A DNA stretch of 64,000 nucleotides, taken from NCBI GenBank assembly GCA_032622095.1, contig CP136061.1, forward strand, positions 64,917,127-64,981,126, read 5' to 3'. This DNA comes from Siphonodentalium dalli (Eukaryota > Mollusca > Scaphopoda > Gadilida > Siphonodentaliidae). The position numbers and the translations under genes are program-made. The notes below the pieces were generated by a model. That model was not told the origin of the DNA. It saw nothing but the letters and a program-made list of their open reading frames with translations, and searched no databases. Shown here piece by piece: positions 12,216 to 24,700 of this stretch. Numbering within the stretch: position 1 is the stretch's first letter; every line of letters starts with the position of its first letter.

Positions 12216-12423
12216 ACCAATGTCCTAAATAATCGACTCCTTAACCACAGTAGAATTATGGGTAATTTTTCAGGATTTAGTCGGAAATATGGCTTGATGC
12301 TATTCATCGGAAAGCTCTCGCCGATAGCTTTCCGATGAATGGCAACAAGCCATATTTCCGACTAAACCCTTAAAAATTACCCATAATTCTACTGTGGTTA
12401 AGGAGTCAATGGGCATTACTGTA
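12216..12423. mobile_element. P-family palindromic MITE, copy P2
   Basis: Both arms are present, with AATCGACTCCTTAACCACAG on the left and its partner on the right. The centre is CTCTCGCCGATAGCTTTCCG. It lies about 190 bases beyond the NAV stop codon, so it may fall in the 3' UTR. Confidence 0.85.
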
Positions 12424-12610
12424 GCATGTTTTTACTACACAATTTAGTTATGATAATGTTTTTGAAGAAAGCATATCATAAAGACCAAGTGATCTCCCTC
12501 GAGCAGGAAGTATGTAAAGATCTGTCACACCACCTGGGTTATCATTTAATATAATGATTGTATTCTCATGACGACTAACTCCGTCAAAAAAGAAATTAAG
12601 AATTTTCATC

Positions 12611-12745
12611 TCATGACGACTCGACGCCCGTTGATGAGAACTCCTGGATACTACTTGTGTGACTGTCAAGACTGGTTGAATCGCTGTCGTTACTCGGTGG
12701 ACTTGAGTAGTTCGCTGCCTCCTGTAGCTTCATCAACATATTGAC
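12611..12745 (-). CDS. NAV: NAV last coding exon (NMLMKLQEAANYSSP...) with stop
   Basis: Acceptor ACTTCAG at 12746-12747. It encodes VNMLMKLQEAANYSSPPSND, a Ser/Thr/Asp-rich tail and TGA at 12611-12613, matching the usual NAV C-terminus. Possible poly(A) signals on the minus strand are ATTAAA at 12545-12550 and AATAAA at 11953-11958. The second would put a P-family MITE in the 3' UTR. Confidence 0.95.
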   Translation of the reverse strand, partial: VNMLMKLQEAANYSSPPSNDSDSTSLDSHTSSIQEFSSTGVESS

Positions 12746-15700
12746 CTGAAGTAATGGAAACAGTCATTAAGACAAAATTCCATTGGAATATTTCACCCAA
12801 TAAATACCAATTTCCTAAGCCCATTCTACAATTTTCAATCGGAAATAAATTACCTGGAAGTCTGAAGGTAAAAGCACAGTGGAATACAATGTTGCAGTTT
12901 ATTGTATATTTATTCCACAACAATCTGACATTTTGAATATGTTTTGATAAAACTGGATTCTATCCGGTTTAAAGATTTGACTTCCTGAACATGTTTCTCT
13001 GTTTTCTTTCCCAGCCTGACAACATGTTTCTCTTATTCATACTATTGAGTTAAACTTATACCACAATAATAAATACTTTTATAGATTTCAACCGCAAAAT
13101 GTGATTTGAGCTAGGGAGTACCCCAAATCAAGTTTAAGTGAATTGAGTTGGTGTATTCCATAAATAACCTAACTCATTTCAGCTCTTCTATGTTGTAATT
13201 GTAACTCAAAATATTAAAAAGTTGCTTCTCACCAGTGGGTCACTGTTCTCGTTATCACTGCCATTGCCCTGGGATTTCGTCTTCGAATTAGTGCCTCCAG
13301 ACGGAACACCGCACGTATCGTAACCAACATCCTCCGGCCTCATTCTGAGCAAAGCGGGTCCCTCAGGATTTGTGTTGCTGTTCCAAGGGAACATCTCTAG
13401 CACCCAGTCAGTTGGGTCCTCCCAGGGCGCTCTCTTACCGTAAACCTGTTGTGGTAAGAACTTGAAGTTAGTATTAATAGTAATAGTAATGCATTACATA
13501 GTGTTGGTACTCTTAATTATATTATATGTATTGTATTATATTATATTATCTTACTGGAAAGGCAAACTCTAAAATATATTAAAATGTTATTAGACACAAG
13601 TTCAGTATGATAGGTTTATTGTTTCATAATGTGTGTAGGCCTACATTGCATGTACATTTAGAACAAGAGCATCGCTAGGGCATGGCAAAATACGCCCTTT
13701 AGCCATTTCGAATTGTACTACCGCAAAATAAAATAATACTTTAGAGCTTACATTTGAAGAAAGTCTGATATACCCCTAATTTCAATGCCAAAATGCAGTT
13801 GAATTCTAAGTCGAAAAAGGGCCGTAACTCATGTTAAAATAATTGGACGGAACCCATAATCGAACTTGACCTGTATCATTAGCTGGGAAATACACATACC
13901 AACTTTGGTTCAGATCAAATAATCCAAACTGACGGATGGACAGACCGACTGATAACATAATACAACTTTTTTTCAAAAGGGCGTATTAAAATATATAGAA
14001 CTAAAAAATGCAAGTTTTCATATTGATCATACTTGTATTCTGTAATGAGCATGTCAGTTCCAACCACAACAGTCTATTAAACAGCTTATTATGATTCAAA
14101 CTCAAGATGTTATAGCGAGAATCAGAGGGCAAATCAATTTGAATCGAGATTGTGAGAGCTTCTATTACTTGGTCCACACTTTTAGGTCACAACATTTTCA
14201 TGTGATATTTTTGTATGCTATAAACTCAACAAGTTGTAAAATATGTTTTGTAAAATTTAGCCAAAACCCTAAAACCCTAATCTTTACATAGGGATGAGTG
14301 ACGAGTCCAATAGAAATCCTGCTCACCAAATAGCTGGCATGAGATAAGAATAGGCTTGATTCATAAAATGCCAATACTGAGATGATGAACTTAATTACCT
14401 GTAGTCCCTCTCGTACAGCCTCTAACATATATGGCACAATCGAGTAGTTCCATAGGTCGGTGAACCACACCTGAGATCCTGATATATCCATAGGACATGA
14501 CAGGAACAGCCTCGGCCCTGAAAAAGTTATGAGAATCCTCAATATTTACATGAAAATAATAGGAAAATCATGTACCGAAACAATAACTTGCTGCAAGACA
14601 TTCAAGTAGGCCAATCCTAAGTTTCTTCAGTAGGAGAATTTACCCATTCATTGATATTAAAATCAGTTGATGTCAGGCGCGTAGCTAGGAGGGGGGGGGG
14701 GGAGGAGGGGGGTCCAAGCACGATATGCCAAAGGCATATCCCGAAGGCCTGAGATGGGGAGGGTCCGGGAGGGGGTGTCCCCCTCCCGAGAGTGGATTTT
14801 TTTTTTAATGTTAAGTGCTCTGAGAGCGAATTTGGCGCCTCTTTATGCATTGCTGGTGTCTTTTCTATCAGAGGAATCAAAAGAACTTTTCAACATCCAT
14901 ATGACACCCCAATAACGAATTCAGGGTATCTAATTCTGCTAGATCATATAATCCACGGTAGATACATACATCATCCCCCCCCCCCCCCCCGGAGTCATCG
15001 GATTTATTCATGGATGAAGCCGGCTAATCGTTTTACGAGTCTACCCTCTCATGGTGCTCGGTTTACGGGCGAGTCCCTCGCAACAACTATGGTATGAATT
15101 CACTTGTCGAAGTGACTTCTTACCATATTTGTTGAGGCGGACATACTAGTATGAACGAGGAATACCATAGTCACCATATGATGTTTTATACGTCTTAGAT
15201 ATGTGGAATGATCTCAGCCAGAACACATTAAGTTATTCTGGTCTATTGACGGAAACATGATCATGGTTAGTCGTGATAATTTAGTCGAGGTTGAAATAGA
15301 CTTAAAGCCGCAAACGCCAGAACATTCAGCATGTTCCCCCTCAATACTCCAATTTTCCTGGTAGTGATATAAAAAACAAAACACTTTGTATGGACAATAA
15401 TGACCAAACTCATGTATTAAGATATATATAAACGAAGTTATAACAAACTCATTTCGAGAATAAAAATGTCAGCTGCACCTATATAATGCGCACGAGTGTA
15501 GACTATAAACGATATCTGATCCTACGGAGGATAACATAGGTTTTGATATGCGATCTTTATCTGTTTTTAGTGATTTTATATGAAGGGTAATAGCTCTATA
15601 AATAATGTTCTTGACGAAATAACGGCGATTTGTATGAGAAATTTCAACACCACAATAGATCAACTCTGGAGAAATATAAGTCAAATTCTTCCCTTGGGTG

Positions 15701-18700
15701 GGTGCTTCCCTTGGGTGGGTGGGTGGGTATGGTGGTATGTCCGTTATTTCGTCCAAAAAAAAAACCTTCAAATATCTCCGTTATTTAGTTACTAAAAATA
15801 TTTACTTATTTTAGATCACATATCAAAACGAGAGGCCGATCACGATCGGCAGATGTTTAACCCATACCTTGGCGCTAGCGATTATCTATAACTGATAATT
15901 GGTCAAAGATATGATCACAGTGATACACATATCAGTACCTAACTTAAAATCAAAAGCTCAAATAATTTGTCTTAAGAAGAGGTTAAGGTAATTGGGGTGG
16001 GGGAGGAGTCGTTTTAAATCTCATAACTCTGTCCCTATTCAACCAAGGACCTCTCATTGTGAGATCCAATTGTTTAGCCATTAATCAATTTGACAGATAG
16101 GACAAACAATTATCCAGCCAGCAGGTTCATCTTTACCTTCATACAACCACCCCCTAGAGCTATGTAACATATGTCATCACTCAATTAATAACAGATTTCA
16201 CTTGGAATGACTTCTATTAAAGGTATTCGCATGTGCTCTGGATATTGGATGTTCACATGGCAATTTATTGATATCATTATATTACATGCAACTAAATTTT
16301 TTTTTTTAACTCAATAATTTTTGTTATTATTATAAAAGTTTTAAAATATTTTTTATGTTAAATTGAGCGAGGAAATTCAATCTAAAAAAATATGAAAAAT
16401 CAAAATTTAAAATTAAAAAAAAAGAGAGAAGGGTCATAACTGCTTTAAGATAAATCGGATCAAACTCATATTCAAACTGGAACTGTATTTTGGGATGAGA
16501 AACCTATACACAAAATTTGGTTCCGATCAAATAGAAATAATAGAAAAATAGAGTTATCACATTATGCCTAAAGTGTCTACGAACTGACAGACAGATAGAG
16601 ACGGACGGACAGATGAGTGGTCAATCTGGACATTGACACTATGTGTACCATACTATGGTATAGGTACACATAAACAGTTTTATCTCATGCAGAGTACAGG
16701 AAAAATACATCAAACCTGGTGTGCCCCTTTAATATTTCAATTCACATTTGTAATCAATTGAAATCAATGTCGAAAAAGCTTTTGATTAATATATAGATAA
16801 AACAAACTAGACCTACAGTTCTAAGAGTGTTATGAACAATTATTTTGTTCCCATAGACTGATACAGAGCTCTCCTTTTTTAAAGTTTGAAAACCAAAGTT
16901 GTATTCCCATGCAACCAACAAAATTCCAATGGTAATGCTATTAAACAATGAAACCAGATTATGCCTTTAAGGTGAAATTTAAATAACCATGAATATAAAA
17001 TATAAACATTCCACCTATGATATGGCCAGAGATACTTATAGAGTATAAAGTATATCTGATATAGCCAACACAACTCCTAGTAGTTAATTAACTCAATACC
17101 AGTACAAGAGAGAGAGAGAACTTCATGGCATTGTAACTGGATAGTATCTCTTGTCTCCATAGCATTGTGAAACTGATTTATTAGATATTATCTAGACAGT
17201 GCCACCTGTGTATCTTTGATATATTTTAGTGATGAATAAAATAATCAAAGGGCCATAACCCCATTAAAAAGTACTGGATCAAACCCATATTCGAACTCGA
17301 TCTGTATTTTGAGTTGAGAAACTCATATACAAAATTTGGTTCCTATCAGTGGAAAAATTGTAGATTTATCGAAGCATTCATGAATTCTATGTCAAAGGGC
17401 CATAACTCCATTAAAAAATATCATATCAAACCCATATTCGAACTCGATATGTATTTTGGTTACGGTCAGATAATTTTTTTTTGAGTTATGGCAGCATGCA
17501 TGAATTCTAAGTTGAAAAAGGGCCATAACTCCGTAAAAAAAAACTCGGATCAAACCCATATTCGAACTCGATCTGTATTTGGTGCTGATAAATTCATATA
17601 CAAAATTTGGTTCCGATCAGATATAAACTGTTCGAGTTATCGCACCATGCGTAAAGTGTCTACAGACAGACAGACAGACAGACAGACGGACAGACGGACG
17701 GACGGACGGACTAACGACGAGTGGTCAATCCGGACAACGACACTATGTTTACCATACTATGGTATGGGTAAACATAATGAGAGGATATGGTGACCCCCTT
17801 TTCATGGGATTACCATATTCTCTCATTTTGATATATGATCCTGTATGATCCTGCCTTTATTGAGCTACGAGTGACTCCTGAGACGAGGATCTCATATTAT
17901 ATGATACCCTATCGGCCTATACTATATACGGAGGATCACATATTGTTTCATATCTACACCGTGCGCATGGCCTGAAATGTCACAGTCCTTAATAAGACGA
18001 CCAAAACTGGCTGAGCGTGAATTGGCGGATGCACTTGATAACGATGGCTGAGTATTCAGAAGACAAGTCGACGCGGCTTCAGCTTAAACTCGTCAACGAT
18101 GGCATCGTGATCAAGGGTATCAGCCAATTCATGATCAAACGAAAGCAGTGATAAACTCGATAACCGCGTTGTTAACATGCTTGCGCGTGTTTTGGTCTTG
18201 ATGCGATTCATTGTGGAAAACATCCTCTCAACGCTGCAACTAGTCATTGGGAGGGTAACCATGTATGTGTATAATGAACGGAAACTAGGGAATGTATCTG
18301 GACCAAGTATAGGAATAATCCCCAAAAGACAGTCGAACTCATCACCACGAGCAATTCGCCTGTCGATGAACTTTTGAAGTGTTGGTATTTCTGTATCGTC
18401 AAGTTCCACATTCGCTCGTTTGCAAATATCCGCGAGGAGACCAACTTGCAGAAAAGAGGGAGATCCTGGTCTTAGAGCCATTGTACTTTTCATCAATCCT
18501 GTTTGTACTTCACCGAATCTATTTTCGATCTCTGAGATAATAGTCTCCAGAGCACAAACCCATTGTCTCTTCAGTTTCTTGTCAAAATCAGAGATGCGAT
18601 GACCACATCCTTCTAACATTACAGATTGGTCGAAATGAGACGGAATGTTTATCTTCCTTTTGCTTGCTGTTGGGTCCTTTTCGATGCTGTATTTAGTGCA

Positions 18701-21700
18701 TAATTCGTCAGACAGATTTTTAGTCTTCTTAAAGCCAACGTTCTCATCGTTTTTGAACGAAACAAGTGTTTCTTTTGCAATACATATCAAGTCAATCGTT
18801 GTATCAACTGTGTTTGTGACTTTCTGAAGGCTTTTCGTCGCTTGATCAGTGCATTGGAAGATCCTATTAAATGCGACCAACAGGAACATAAATTCAGCGC
18901 TGCGGATTTGTGCAGATAGACCGTGTGCTTTAATGCGTGTTTCTGTTTGTGTGTCGTCCTTAAAAAAGTCCAGAGCCTCCGTAATAACACAAAAGAGCCT
19001 AAGGACTCGATCGGCCGCGACGGATCTCGATGACCACCTGGTATCACATGAATGCGCCAATTCAAGCGGTGCTGAACCTGGCCGAAGTTCCTTCTGTAGG
19101 GAAACGAATTTTGCGTGCCTTTTAGAACCAGTAAAAAATGTGTCCAATTCATCCAGCACATCAAACAGTTGTTTCAACTCGACGTCACATTGGCAGGCAG
19201 CCGACATGACCAGGTTTAGTCGGTGGCTATGGCAATGGGTATATATTGCGTTCGTGTAAGTTTTTTTCAGAGACGCCTGTACACCATTTTTGCGACCCGA
19301 CATGACATTTGTCCCATCGAATGATAACCCGACACATTTCTGAGGATCAAGAGTGAATATTGCAAGTGTTTGTAGAATTTTCTCGGTTAACGAATCGGCA
19401 CACATACTTTCAGTTTCAACAAACCCCACGGCCCGTTCTTTTAGTGTTCCATTGTAATAATAACGAAGAGATATTCCAAGGATCTCCCTCTTTGATGCGT
19501 CTTTGCACTCATCTGCCATGATAGCATAATATTCGGCTTCTAACACCTCCTTCTTAATTCTGTTTAGAAGCACATTGGCTGCACAGTCTAGCAGATCGTT
19601 TTGAATGTCAGGACTTGTCATTTTGGCATTGTTTGGAAGGCTATCATATTTCTGCTTTAGATCAGGTGAGAATTTGAAGATTAGTTGCAGTAGCTCAAGA
19701 AAATTCCCCTGATTGGCACTATCAGCGCTCTCGCTGGGGGCCTCTTAAAGGTATATCCTGTTGGGCACAGAATATTACTAAGTCCAGTATGCATTTTAGG
19801 ACCTCTCTGTTTCTCTCGACGAACATCGAATGGGAGCCAACAGGATCTATCTGATTGACAATCGTGCCGCGACCGGAGTGAATACTGGACCGCATCTCTC
19901 TGAGGACCACAGCTGCGTCCTTATGTGCATTGGAAGAGTTGTGTTTTTCTAATTTATTGCCAATCTTTTTCCAATTTCGAAAACCAACGTCTACAAATGC
20001 CTTCTCTTTCTCTTGTGGGGCAAAGAAGCGACACGGTTGACAAAAGACAGCATCTTTGCTGATGCTGTACTCAATCCACGAATACTTGGTGTACCATGAT
20101 TTTGTGAAACATCTGTAATTGTCTGTTAACCGCGATGTTGGAAATGAACCCAGTACTGGTTGGCGTGGGGGTTCGGTTGGCGAAGTAGAAATATCATGGA
20201 TATCGATATCAATTTTGCTGATGCTGTACTCAATCCACGAATACTTGGTGTACCATGATTTTGTGAAACATCTGTATTTGTCTGTTAACCGCGATGTTGG
20301 AAATGAACCCAGTACTGGTTGGCGTGGGGGTTCGGTTGGCGAAGTAGAAATATCATGGATATCGATATCAATGTTAGTAGTTGGAGTAGGCCTATCGGCT
20401 TCGGGGCTCTCACTTCTCTCAATATCAATATTATCAATAATATCATCGTTGGTAATCGATCCATTGATACTGGCTACAACGTTATTGGCATCGCGCTCAG
20501 TTGATGTGTCGGAATTGTGGTTTGTGACCTTTGAAAGAAAATTGTTTATGGTTGGTTGCCCAGCAGGCCGCGGCTTCTTCTTCTTCAGAGGTTTTGTGCT
20601 CATGACTTTACTATTCAATTTCAAACAAACCGTGCTAAATACTTGTTTACCCTTGACCTTCTAAAAATAACAGTATTTGCAATTTACGGAAAAGGCAATG
20701 GATACGACGTAAACAAAATTCCGGCCGACGTCATAAACCAAATTCCGGTCGCGCCGTGCACACTGGAACGTAGATCAAGTTCCGACATACCTGCCGACGT
20801 CAAACACAAATTTACTATATTGAATATTGTATATTCGCGCTTGTATAAATAGCAGATGATGGCGTTTAAATCTACATTTATATTGGTCAGTCGATGGCTA
20901 TGATAATTAGATATGAAAGACTATTTTTTGGAATTTTGTTGGGGGGCACTGGAAATATTTGGGGGGGGCACATGCCCCCCCAGGCCCCCCCCCGTAGCTA
21001 CGCGCCTGGTTGATGTATTATTAACCCTTTCATGAAAGGAGCTGCACTGGTGCAGCATTAAATACCCTGTGCCAGTGCATTCTCTTATATATGCGAGTCT
21101 CTCATAGGGAGCATCGCATATATAAGAGAATGCACTGGCTTACAAGGTCAATGTAAATATTGTTAGGCCAATGCATTCTTTTATATATGCGAGGTGCCCA
21201 ATGAGCGACTCGCATATACAAGAGATTGTATTGGCACAGGGTTTTCGCAAAAAATACAATAAAATATAACAAGAGATGGACTGTCGTCCGGTGCATACCC
21301 CCTCGTGGCATACCGCCTAGTGTGGGCATATCTATAACTTATGATGGCTATACTCAGACATATGGACCCAGAAATCAGCATTTTCATATAAACAAAGATG
21401 AATAACTATAGAACAAAAAACCAAAACAAACATTTGAATGTGCCATTAAATGTCCTCATAGTGGTGAACATCCATACAAAATTTCATTGAGATCCGAGCA
21501 TTACTGTTCAAGTTATGAGCTGAACAGTCATCGGATGGATCAAACAGCCAACATTTCCAGATAAACAAAGATGAATTACTCTAGAATGGAAAAGCAGAAC
21601 AGAACAATGGAACCCCCTATTGAATGTCCTCATAGCAGTGAACATCTATACCAAATTCCATTGAGATCCCAGCACAACAGTTGAAGTTACGACATGAACA

Positions 21701-24700
21701 GACATCCAGACGGACCAAAAAGCCAACATTTCCAGATGAACAAAGATAAATAACTCTAGAATGGAAAAGCGGAACAAAATGATGGAACCCTCCTTTTCAT
21801 GTCATCATAGTAGTGAACATCCATACCAAATCCCATTGAGATCCCAGTACAACTGTAGAAGTTACGACATGAACAGACACCAGACGAACCAAAAAGCCAA
21901 CATTTCCAGATGAACAAAGATGTATAACTCTAGAATGGAAAATCCGAACAAAACGATGGAACCCTCTATTGAATGCCCTCATAGTAGTGAACATCCGTAC
22001 AAAATTTCATTGAGATCCGAGCACTACTGTTCAGGTTATGACATGAACAGACACAAGATGGACCAAAAATCCAACATTTCGAGATAAACAAAGATGAATA
22101 ACTCTAGATTGGAAAATCCGAATAAAACGATGGAACCCTCTTTTTAATGTCCTCATAGTTGTGAACATCCACACCAAATTTGGTTGAGATCCCAGCACAA
22201 CTGTTGAAGTTACGACATGAACCGACACCAGACGAACCAAAAAGCCACTATTTCCAGATAAACAAAGATGAATAACTCTAGAATGGAAAATCCAAACAAA
22301 ATGATGGAACCCTCTATTTAATGTCCTCATAATAGTGAACATCCATACCTAATTTCATTAAGATCCGAGCACTACTGTTCAAGTTATGACACGAACAGAC
22401 ATCGGACGGACTCACGCACGGACAGACGGACGGACGGACGGACAGGTGCAAAACAGTATACCCCCCTTTAAAAAAAAAAAGGGGGTATAATAAAGATACT
22501 TTCCAGAGAAGATGAGGCCAATGTAGAATGAGGTCTCTAGTTGGTACATTTTGTGATGCTACAGTAGCCCATATTGCTAGCGCCACTAAATTCCACCCTC
22601 TGGGAACCTCATTCTGCAAATGAATGGCACCATATTTTGAGGTCTGATCTTACCGATTGTGACGTCAGATGAACTGTGGGTTTCTAGGAATTTGTTCAGA
22701 TGCGACCACACTTTGGGGATCCAGTCGATTATTTTGTTGAGGTCGTTGTTTCTGATGCCCATTCTGACCTCTGCCTCAACTAACTTCCGTCGCAGATATC
22801 TACCCAGGAAGCCCTTGACTGGTTCCATGTGGTTCGCGCATAGCACCCATCTGGAGGAAAACAGAAGATACATGATTATGGTTGAAGAGAATAAGAAACC
22901 AAGCAGAGAACTATGATTTACAAATGTCAAGCTCTTATTTATATGGCTTAGAAGATATGTTCAATCTTGTGTAAATACTTAGATGGTGTTAGCGTGTATG
23001 TAGCCACAAAAGCTCATTTAGACTCTTAAAATGCATTTTTTTTAAAAGAGAAGCATGTACATGGACGAGTGTTCTATCCACATATGGTGGTGATATGCAT
23101 CCAAATTTTAAGTGATCTAACAGTGACACAAGCAGATATTCACTGGGAGACAAAAAAGATGGTGTGTAACTCCATTAAATTCAATGTGAAATGACGCTGC
23201 GGTTAGTGACAATCAAGCCAATTGACATACATATTATTTAGTTTTTGATCAGTGTTGTTAATAAATGTTCAACATTGACTATTATTGATTGAAGAACCAG
23301 TATGTACTTGTATGAAACTAAGTTTTTTTTATGAATTCACTCACCTAAAGTTATGGTGAAGCTGCAGGTTTGTCGTTGAGCATGTTGCTTGATTCATAGT
23401 ACCAATGATATATGGGCTGGAATAAAATAATAGATTAGTTTATTCATAGAACCGATATTGTATCGGCTGGATAAAATAAACAAGAGGTACGCTGTCGCGT
23501 GGCATTTGCCCCCGACCGTAGCAATTCGGATTAAGCATGGACGAAACTGCGGATATCCGAGGAGGTCTATATGACCATTCCAAAAGAAGTTCGTACAGAA
23601 ATGTTGACTAAAAACTCCAAAACAAGCGATCCGGAAACCCAAAAACAAGCGAAAATTCAAATTTTCTAAGTTGAAAAAAGGGCCATAACTCTGGCAAAAA
23701 TCATCAGATCATACCCAAATTCGCACTTGACATGTATTTTCATATAACTGATCCACAGAAATACGGGATTTGCAATCATACCACAAAAGCTCACGCTATC
23801 ATCTGGAAACCCAAAAAAACAAGAGAAAAATTGAAATTTCTAAGTAAAAAAAGGGCCATAACTCTGACGAAAATGGGTGGACAAAACCCGCGCTATGTAT
23901 GTAGCTGTTCCCCCATGCTGCTCTATCACCATACCAAATATCAGCTAAATCTGCCCAGCGGTTGCTGAACAATAAATAATGCAAAATGTTTGTACGGACG
24001 GACAAAATTCAAATTTTCTAAGTTGAAAAAAGGGCCATTACTCTGGCAAAAATCATCAGATCATACCCAAATTCGCACTTGACATGTATTTTCATATAAC
24101 TGATCCACAAAAATATGGGATTTGCAATCATACCACCAAAGCTCACGCTATCATCTGGAAACCAAAAAAACAAGAGAAAAATTGAATTTTGTAAGTAAAA
24201 AAAGGGCCATAACTCTGGTGAAAATGGGTGGACGAAACCCGCGCTATGCATGTAGCTGTTCCCCCATTCTGCTCTATCACCATACCAAATATCAGCTAAA
24301 TCTGCCCAGTGGTTGCTGAACAATAATGCAAAATGTTTGTATGGACAGACAAAATTGAATTTTCTAAGTAAAAAAAGGGCCATAACTCTGGTGAAAATGG
24401 GTGGACGAAACCCGCGCTATGCATGTAGCTGTTCCCCCATGCTGCTCTATCACCATACCAAATATCAGCTAAATCTGCCCAGTGGTTGCTGAACAATAAT
24501 GCAAAATGTTTGTACGGACGGACGTACGGACGGAGACGTCGACTATATACCCGCCGACTTCAAGTCGGGGGCATAATAAATGAGTTTCTCATGGAAGGGT
24601 AGGGGGTGGCACCATATTTTTTATTCCATAATTTCTATTTATCACTCAAAATAATGACATTTAAAATTCGGATAAAATCCAGTCAGTTATGCATGCACTC

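Larger units (their letters stand above)
18056..20624 (-). pseudogene. hAT transposase gene, ZMYM1/DUF4371 type, split by one frameshift
   Basis: The two minus-strand frames (19722-20624 and 18056-19621) form one transposase. The N-terminal part is basic (KPLKKKKPRP), then acidic, then has a TTF-type zinc finger (FCQPC ... KHNSSNAH). The C-terminal part has MADECKDASKREIL, LSFDGTNVMSG, the C-H pair in HCHSHRLNL, and the hAT dimerisation region SCSVERMFSTMNRIKTKTRA. Between them the reading frame shifts by one base at the five-base C run (plus-strand G at 19736-19740); beyond that point the other frame continues with typical SANQGNFLELL sequence. No other disabling change was seen, so it may be a recently dead copy or a sequencing error. 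Family and orientation fit the TIRs. Confidence 0.9.
14674..21008 (-). mobile_element. Complete hAT transposon (6,335 bp) inside a NAV intron
   Basis: The ends are inverted CAGGCGCGTAGCTA (14674-14687 and 20995-21008) followed by long G or C runs. An exact 8-bp direct repeat GTTGATGT flanks it at 14666-14673 and 21009-21016. Eight-base target duplications and CAG-type ends are hAT hallmarks. The transposase gene lies at the right on the minus strand. The left 3.4 kb is non-coding and carries nested T-family repeats and an AAATAACGG repeat. Same orientation as NAV. Confidence 0.93.

Noticed and set aside
14264-14282. CCCTAAAACCCTAA string as interstitial telomere repeat
   Set aside because: Only two imperfect units; expected by chance in AT-rich sequence.
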